From contig NZ_FOMZ01000005.1 of assembly GCF_900112765.1 (NCBI RefSeq), positions 62,001-126,000 of the forward strand: a DNA stretch of 64,000 nt. The letters are read 5' to 3'. Numbering within the stretch: position 1 is the stretch's first letter; the number at the start of each line of letters is the position of its first letter. Shown piece by piece: positions 59,780-64,000 of the stretch. The stretch comes from Actinopolyspora alba. GTDB lineage: Bacteria; Actinomycetota; Actinomycetes; Mycobacteriales; Pseudonocardiaceae. The translations under genes and the position numbers were made by a program. The notes beneath the pieces are model-generated. The model did no database searches and was not told the origin of the DNA. It saw nothing but the letters and a program-made list of their open reading frames with translations.

Positions 59780-59801
59780 CACTCCCGAAAAACCGGGAGT
59801 G
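59780..59801 (-). terminator. Small hairpin after nusG
   Basis: 8-bp arms (CACTCCCG/CGGGAGTG) around a six-base A-rich loop, 2 nt after the nusG stop. On the minus strand the loop is T-rich but no T-run follows the stem. It may weaken read-through into rplKA or protect the secE-nusG message. Confidence 0.5.
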
Positions 59802-59803
59802 GG

Positions 59804-60652
59804 TCAGATCTTGGATACCTGGTCGAAGGACAACTCGACCGGCGTCTCGCGGCCGAAGATCGACACCAGTACCTTCAGCTTCTGGGACTCGCCGTTGACC
59901 TCGCTGATGGTGGCGGGCAGCGTCGCGAACGGCCCGTCCATCACCGTCACCGACTCGCCCTCCTCGAAGTCCACCTCGACCGCGGCGCTCTTGCCCTGCT
60001 CCGGCTTGGCGGCGGCCTTCTTGGCGGCGGTCTCCTTGGCCTCGCGCTCGGCCTGCGGAGCGAGGAACTTGAGGACTTCCTCGGTGCTCAACGGCGAAGG
60101 CTGCGAGGTCGCCCCGACGAAGCCGGTGACGCCCGGAGTGTTGCGCACGGCCGACCACGAGGCGTCGTTGAGCTCCATCCGGACGAGGACGTAGCTGGGA
60201 AGCACCTTGCGCTGCACGAACTTGCGCTGGTTGTTCTTGATCTCGGTGACCTCTTCGGTGGGCACCTCGACCTGGAAGATGTAGTCCTCGACATCCAGCG
60301 TCTGCGCGCGGTGTTCGAGATTGTTCTTGACCTTGTTCTCGTAACCGGCGTAGGAGTGCACCACGTACCAGTCGCCCGGCGCGCGCTTGAGCATGGCGCG
60401 CAGCTCCTCGACCGGATCCGCTTCGGCTTCCTCGTCATCACTGGTCTCGGAAGCCGATGCACTGTCCCCGGATTCGGCACTGTCCTCGGAGTCGGCGGTG
60501 TCCGCGGAAGCGCCCGCCTCGGCATCTCCGCCGGAGTCCACCTCGGGACGCTCCTCGGCCGGGTCCGACGACCCCGTGGCGGAGTCCTCCGCGGTCACGG
60601 CGTCCTGCTCATCGGACAGGCCGGTCAACTCCTGGCCGTCGTAGGAGGTCAC
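59804..60652 (-). CDS. nusG: Transcription termination/antitermination factor NusG with acidic N-terminus
   Basis: 282 aa from a GTG at 60652. The NGN domain (about 92-200: [38 protein letters not shown]) binds RNA polymerase, and the KOW domain (about 230-282: [20 protein letters not shown]) binds S10 or Rho. The first 85 residues are an acidic Asp/Glu/Ser/Ala tail, longer than in most bacteria but of a type seen in actinobacteria. It follows secE after 96 nt. Confidence 0.96.
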   Translation of the reverse strand: MTSYDGQELTGLSDEQDAVTAEDSATGSSDPAEERPEVDSGGDAEAGASADTADSEDSAESGDSASASETSDDEEAEADPVEELRAMLKRAPGDWYVVHSYAGYENKVKNNLEHRAQTLDVEDYIFQVEVPTEEVTEIKNNQRKFVQRKVLPSYVLVRMELNDASWSAVRNTPGVTGFVGATSQPSPLSTEEVLKFLAPQAEREAKETAAKKAAAKPEQGKSAAVEVDFEEGESVTVMDGPFATLPATISEVNGESQKLKVLVSIFGRETPVELSFDQVSKI

Positions 60653-60748
60653 AGTGGTCTCGCTTCCTCTCGTGCGTTGCGTGCCCGGTGGATGGCATTC
60701 GCCACCGCACGAAGTCCGTGCGGGCGTCTAGCTGCCCACGGTCGGCAT

Positions 60749-61135
60749 TCAGTTGCCGAACAACTGGAGCACACCCTGCGCGAAGAGCAGATCCAGACCG
60801 GCTATGAACGCGACCATGATGCTGACGAACACCAGCACCACCGCAGTATAAGTCAATAGCTGCCTGCGCGTCGGCCAGATGACCTTGCGGAGCTCCGCGA
60901 CCACCTCTCGGAAGAAGCGGCCGATCCTGCGGAACAGCGAAACCCGTTCTCCGCGGCCGTCCCTGGCGGGAGTCGGCCTGCCCTTGGGAGCGGTCGCGTC
61001 CTTCGAATCACCACCCGTGCCCTTCCGGGCGCTGGAACGCCCGGAGGCCCGGCGGCTACGGCGTGCGGCGGCACTGGAAGGGCGGGACTCCTCGTCCCGG
61101 TTACCATCCTGGTCCTGCTCGCGGTCCTCGCTCAC
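60749..61135 (-). CDS. secE: Preprotein translocase subunit SecE
   Basis: 128 aa from a GTG at 61135 (AGGAGGAGG upstream). A basic/disordered N-terminus (1-65) precedes the SecE core: FRRIGRFFREVVAELRKVIW amphipathic helix and one TM helix (LLTYTAVVLVFVSIMVAFI). The WP(T)RRQ hinge is present. It is an essential SecYEG component, in the standard secE-nusG order. Confidence 0.95.
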   Translation of the reverse strand: MSEDREQDQDGNRDEESRPSSAAARRSRRASGRSSARKGTGGDSKDATAPKGRPTPARDGRGERVSLFRRIGRFFREVVAELRKVIWPTRRQLLTYTAVVLVFVSIMVAFIAGLDLLFAQGVLQLFGN

Positions 61136-61243
61136 GCCTCCTCCTAGATGGCGCTCGTCGGACGCGTGAACTCGTCAGTGGTGGTCACCGAGACTCGCAC
61201 GGCCGACACCTTCCACTTCCTCCGCTCACCGTCAACATCGACG

Positions 61244-61316
<73 letters not shown>

Positions 61317-61526
61317 CCGCGATCGGTCGTCCCGACCACATCGGTACACCCTACGTCCCGACCGACACCGCACCGTGAGCGGGTCCGGCACGATCGAACC
61401 GTGCGGGCTTCCCGAGTACGAGAGTGTACGACATCACCGAAGTGGATTTCCAACCCCGTCCCCGAATCCGACATCCTCGGTGGGCACGGTTCGTACGACG
61501 CGACACGCGTCTGCGACGATGCGGAC

Positions 61527-62762
61527 ATGGCCGCACCCGGAACACAGGCAAGCTCGACCACCGAATCCCGCGTCTCGGCCCGAGTCGGCGCGATCGCCGA
61601 ATCGGCCACCCTCGCAGTGGACGCGAAGGCCAAAGCACTCAAGGCCGAGGGACGCCCGGTCATCGGATTCGGCGCCGGTGAACCGGACTTCCCCACCCCG
61701 GAGCCGATCGTGCGCGCGGCGACGGAGGCGTGCTCCGATCCGCGCAACCACCGCTACAGCCCGGCGTCGGGACTACCCGAACTGCGTGAGGCGATCGTCA
61801 CCAAGACCGCACGCGACTCGAACCACGTGATCCAGCCGAACCAGGTGCTGGTGACCAACGGCGGCAAGCAGGCCGTCTACCAGACGTTCGCCACCCTGCT
61901 CGACCCCGGCGACGAGGTGCTGCTCCCCGCGCCGTACTGGACCACCTACCCGGAGGCCATCAGGCTGGCGGGCGGGGTCCCCGTCGAGGTCCCCACGGAC
62001 GAGTCCACCGGTTACCTCGCGACGCTGGAACAGCTCGAAGCCGCTCGCACCCCGCGCACCAGGATGCTGCTGTTCAACTCGCCCTCCAACCCGACCGGGG
62101 CGATCTACCCGCCCGAGCGGGTCGCCGAGATCGGCCGGTGGGCGGTGGAGCACGATCTCTGGGTCGTCACCGACGAGATCTACGAACACCTGGTCTACGG
62201 CGACGCCAGGCACGTCTCCATGCCGGTGGAGGTGCCGGAGCTGGCCGACAGGTGCGTGGTGCTCAACGGGGTCGCCAAGACCTACGCGATGACCGGCTGG
62301 CGCGTCGGCTGGATGATCGGCCCGACCGACGTGATCAAGGCCGCGACCAACCTGCAGTCCCACCTGACGTCCAATGTGTCCAACGTCTCGCAGCGGGCCG
62401 CGCTGCAGGCCGTGAGCGGACCGCTGGACGCGGTGGCCGAGATGCGCGAGGCATTCGATCGGCGCAGGCGCACCATCGTGGAGATGCTCGGCTCGATTCC
62501 CGGTGTGAGCTGCCCGGAGCCGAAGGGCGCGTTCTACGTCTACCCGTCCGTCAAGGAACTGCTCGGCAAGGAGATACGCGGGGTCCGGCCGCGAACCAGC
62601 ACCGAACTCGCCGAACTCGTCCTGGAGCAGGCCGAGGTGGCCGTGGTGCCGGGCGAGGCGTTCGGGACACCCGGCTACTTCCGGATGTCCTACGCACTCG
62701 GCGACGAGGATCTCGCCGAGGGTGTCCGCCGGATGGCCACCCTCCTCTCCGAAGCCAAGTGA
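61527..62762 (+). CDS. Aspartate-type pyridoxal-phosphate aminotransferase
   Basis: 411 aa, class I aminotransferase. The N-terminal [26 protein letters not shown], here split as [20 protein letters not shown], is typical of Igamma aspartate/prephenate aminotransferases. The substrate-binding [11 protein letters not shown], the [10 protein letters not shown] loop, the PLP lysine K251 ([16 protein letters not shown]) and a C-terminal Arg in [10 protein letters not shown] are present. It transfers amino groups between aspartate (or arogenate) and 2-oxo acids. The ATG at 61527 lacks a Shine-Dalgarno and may be leaderless. The 210 nt to the tRNA gene hold no other feature. Confidence 0.9.
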   Translation: MAAPGTQASSTTESRVSARVGAIAESATLAVDAKAKALKAEGRPVIGFGAGEPDFPTPEPIVRAATEACSDPRNHRYSPASGLPELREAIVTKTARDSNHVIQPNQVLVTNGGKQAVYQTFATLLDPGDEVLLPAPYWTTYPEAIRLAGGVPVEVPTDESTGYLATLEQLEAARTPRTRMLLFNSPSNPTGAIYPPERVAEIGRWAVEHDLWVVTDEIYEHLVYGDARHVSMPVEVPELADRCVVLNGVAKTYAMTGWRVGWMIGPTDVIKAATNLQSHLTSNVSNVSQRAALQAVSGPLDAVAEMREAFDRRRRTIVEMLGSIPGVSCPEPKGAFYVYPSVKELLGKEIRGVRPRTSTELAELVLEQAEVAVVPGEAFGTPGYFRMSYALGDEDLAEGVRRMATLLSEAK

Positions 62763-62802
62763 GGTACCGGGGTAAGCCGCTCGGTTTCCGTAGCTGGTTC
62801 AG

Positions 62803-62911
62803 CGGCGGAACCTCTGGCACGGCTCTCGCTGCGGGGAGGCCCGACATCGGGTAGCGACCTACACAACGTCGGGCCTTCCTCGCGAGAGCCCCACCGGAGA
62901 ACCCGCGGCGG
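62803..62911. repeat. Intergenic hairpin repeat, copy 2
   Basis: Second copy of the 19391-19498 element, with the central hairpin at 62821-62890. Like copy 1 it begins about 40 nt after the stop of a plus-strand gene that converges on a minus-strand gene. Differences are a few substitutions and a single-base insertion in the outer arm. Confidence 0.7.
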
Positions 62912-62987
62912 CGCCGATTGCGTAAGTGGTGGGAGCTCGGCCCGCGGGAGTGGTGGGAGGGTGGCTGATCGTCGGCTCTGTTGGCCC

Positions 62988-63061
62988 GGCGATTTCGTGG
63001 GAAATTGACGGAGCCCGGGCCCGCCCGCTGCTCGGGGGTGTCAATTTCTCGCGAAATCGCC
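62988..63061. repeat. Inverted pair of 22-nt REP-like motifs
   Basis: Motif at 62988-63009 and its near-perfect inverted copy at 63040-63061 (20 of 22 pair) enclose a 30-nt G/C-rich loop. The right arm is identical to the motif at 19532-19553. The arrangement resembles paired REP elements. Confidence 0.65.
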
Positions 63062-63115
63062 CCCGAAGACCCCCATCGGGAAGCGAACACGAGCGACGCC
63101 GCGCGGGTGTCCCCG

Positions 63116-63210
63116 GTGCGTGAGTCGGATGCATTGCAAGGCCGGGCCGCTCGCCGCGTAGGTCGCTACTCAAGAGCCGGCCTAACGAAGCAAGGCGCCG
63201 ACTCACGTAC
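63116..63210. repeat. Third intergenic element with 13-nt inverted ends
   Basis: Ends GTGCGTGAGTCGG (63116-63128) and CCGACTCACGTAC (63198-63210) are inverted with one mismatch. The middle contains TAGGTCGCTAC, the complement of the GTAGCGACCTA loop motif of the two larger repeats. It may be a decayed or related member of the same family. It lies 30 nt before the hadB stop. Confidence 0.55.
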
Positions 63211-63239
63211 CGGCTAACCGACCACCGCGCCAGAGCGGG

Positions 63240-63659
63240 TCACAGCCTCACCAAGGCGTAGGCGCCGCCGAGCACACCTTGGTCGGCGCACTTGGCGGTT
63301 ATGTTGATCTTCGCGGTGCCGTCCTCGCCCACGTCGGCGACCTTGCCGGAGAGCTCAACCGTGGCCCCCTGCCCGTCGTCGGGAACCTCGACCGGGCGAG
63401 TGAACCGAACACCGTGCTCGATGATCCGCCCGGGATCGCCCAACCAGTCGGTGACCAACTTGGTGGCCAGCGCCATGGTGAGCATGCCGTGCGCGATCAC
63501 CTCCGGAAGACCTACTTCACGGGCGAACGAGTCGCTGTGGTGAATCGGGTTGAAGTCCCCCGACGCCCCCGCGTACCGCACCAGATCCGTCCTGGTGATC
63601 GAAACGCTGGACTCGGGCAGCCGGTCGCCCTTCGCGACCGGCGACAGCGTCGTCGTCAC
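63240..63659 (-). CDS. hadB: MaoC-family (R)-hydroxyacyl dehydratase subunit, HadB-type
   Basis: 139 aa from a GTG at 63659 that overlaps the hadA stop as GTGA. It is a single hot-dog domain with the hydratase motif YAGASGDFNPIHHSDSFA and EVIAHGMLTMALATK; the Asp and His of DFNPIHHSD are the catalytic pair. HadB is the active subunit of the FAS-II dehydratase HadAB in mycobacteria; here it may serve fatty-acid or polyketide chain extension. Confidence 0.88.
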   Translation of the reverse strand: MTTTLSPVAKGDRLPESSVSITRTDLVRYAGASGDFNPIHHSDSFAREVGLPEVIAHGMLTMALATKLVTDWLGDPGRIIEHGVRFTRPVEVPDDGQGATVELSGKVADVGEDGTAKINITAKCADQGVLGGAYALVRL

Positions 63660-64000
63660 GCCTGATCTCCCTCCTCGGCCGTGCCACGAGCCACCAGCGT
63701 GGACGTGGCGGTACACACCGGCTCCCCCTCGGCCGTGCCGATCTCGGCACGCACGGTGAGAAAGTCGTTGCCCGCACGTGCCTTGATGTCGTCCACATGG
63801 GCCACGGCCACCAGCACGTCCCCGGCACGGATCGGCCGGTGGTGCCGGAACGCCTGGTGCCCGTGCACGACGCGGCTGTAGTCCAGCCCCAGCTGCTCGT
63901 CCTCGACCACGGCTTCCTGCGCCAGCACGGACAGCCGCATCGCGAACGTGGGCGGAGCGATCACGTCCGGGTAACCGGCGGCCTTGGCGGCCTCGGTGTC
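63656..64000 (-). CDS. hadA: MaoC-family dehydratase partner subunit, HadA-type (5' end outside window)
   Basis: The last 114 residues of a hot-dog-fold protein; the frame runs open to the window end. DTEAAKAAGYPDVIAPPTFA is the typical N-terminal region of HadA, so only about 35-40 residues should be missing. A later segment reads DYSRVVHGHQAFRHHRPIRA. HadA subunits lack the full catalytic motif and stabilise HadB. Four-base overlap with hadB suggests coupled translation of a heterodimer. Confidence 0.85.
   Translation of the reverse strand, partial: DTEAAKAAGYPDVIAPPTFAMRLSVLAQEAVVEDEQLGLDYSRVVHGHQAFRHHRPIRAGDVLVAVAHVDDIKARAGNDFLTVRAEIGTAEGEPVCTATSTLVARGTAEEGDQA

Overview
The window is high-GC actinobacterial DNA. 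The r-protein and RNA-polymerase order, the MaoC dehydratase pair (hadA/hadB) beside tRNA-Trp/secE/nusG, a complete mce locus and a TTG-initiated rpoB point to Pseudonocardiales or a close relative (Saccharopolyspora/Actinopolyspora-like; genus is a guess). Acidic, Ser/Asp/Glu-rich disordered tails recur on several proteins, which may hint at a salt-adapted lineage.

Most of the window is one long translation/transcription superlocus on the minus strand, so biological order runs from high to low coordinates. It reads: hadA (cut by the window end), hadB, [aspartate-type aminotransferase on plus], tRNA-Trp(CCA), secE, nusG, rplK, rplA, [GT-C-like membrane glycosyltransferase and a one-TM protein on plus], rplJ with an L10-type leader and attenuator, rplL, an accessory block, the mce operon, [CHAT protein on plus], rpoB, rpoC, [a small coiled-coil protein, a MocR regulator and an AhpD-like protein], a giant tandem ADP-ribosylglycohydrolase-like protein, rpsL, rpsG, fusA, tuf, and then rpsJ-rplC-rplD-rplW-rplB-rpsS-rplV-rpsC-rplP-rpmC-rpsQ-rplN-rplX-rplE (rplE cut by the window start). 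The r-protein genes are tightly packed with 1- or 4-nt stop/start overlaps.

The accessory block between rplL and rpoB (about 31.3-53 kb) is the interesting part. (i) A full mce lipid-import operon, led by its MceG-type ATPase, sits at the place where I recall mycobacteria keeping only the orphan mceG/mkl. (ii) A secreted trypsin-fold protein with six FG-GAP-like repeats has lost all three catalytic residues and follows a small secreted protein. (iii) At 46776-50196 a secreted ALF-repeat, Ala-rich protein of 1068 aa ends in an AT-rich, glycine-zipper module. A 62-aa two-TM protein and a 17-bp terminator hairpin follow directly. This has the layout of a polymorphic toxin with a cognate membrane immunity protein and is the best candidate for an undescribed system. 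(iv) Smaller genes: a PH-like protein, a ubiquitin-like/Mut7-C protein and a STAS protein with Glu at one of the two usual phospho-Ser positions.

Other signals: a 24-nt element, 23/24 identical, in the upstream regions of the rpsJ and rpsL operons, with part of it inside the rpoB promoter spacer; a family of intergenic hairpin repeats (about 109 bp, two copies, plus related palindromes) at gene ends; degenerate metal-binding motifs in both ADP-ribosylglycohydrolase-like domains; and a CHAT protein in which the usual catalytic His position is lost. No rRNA, CRISPR array, insertion sequence or integrase was seen.
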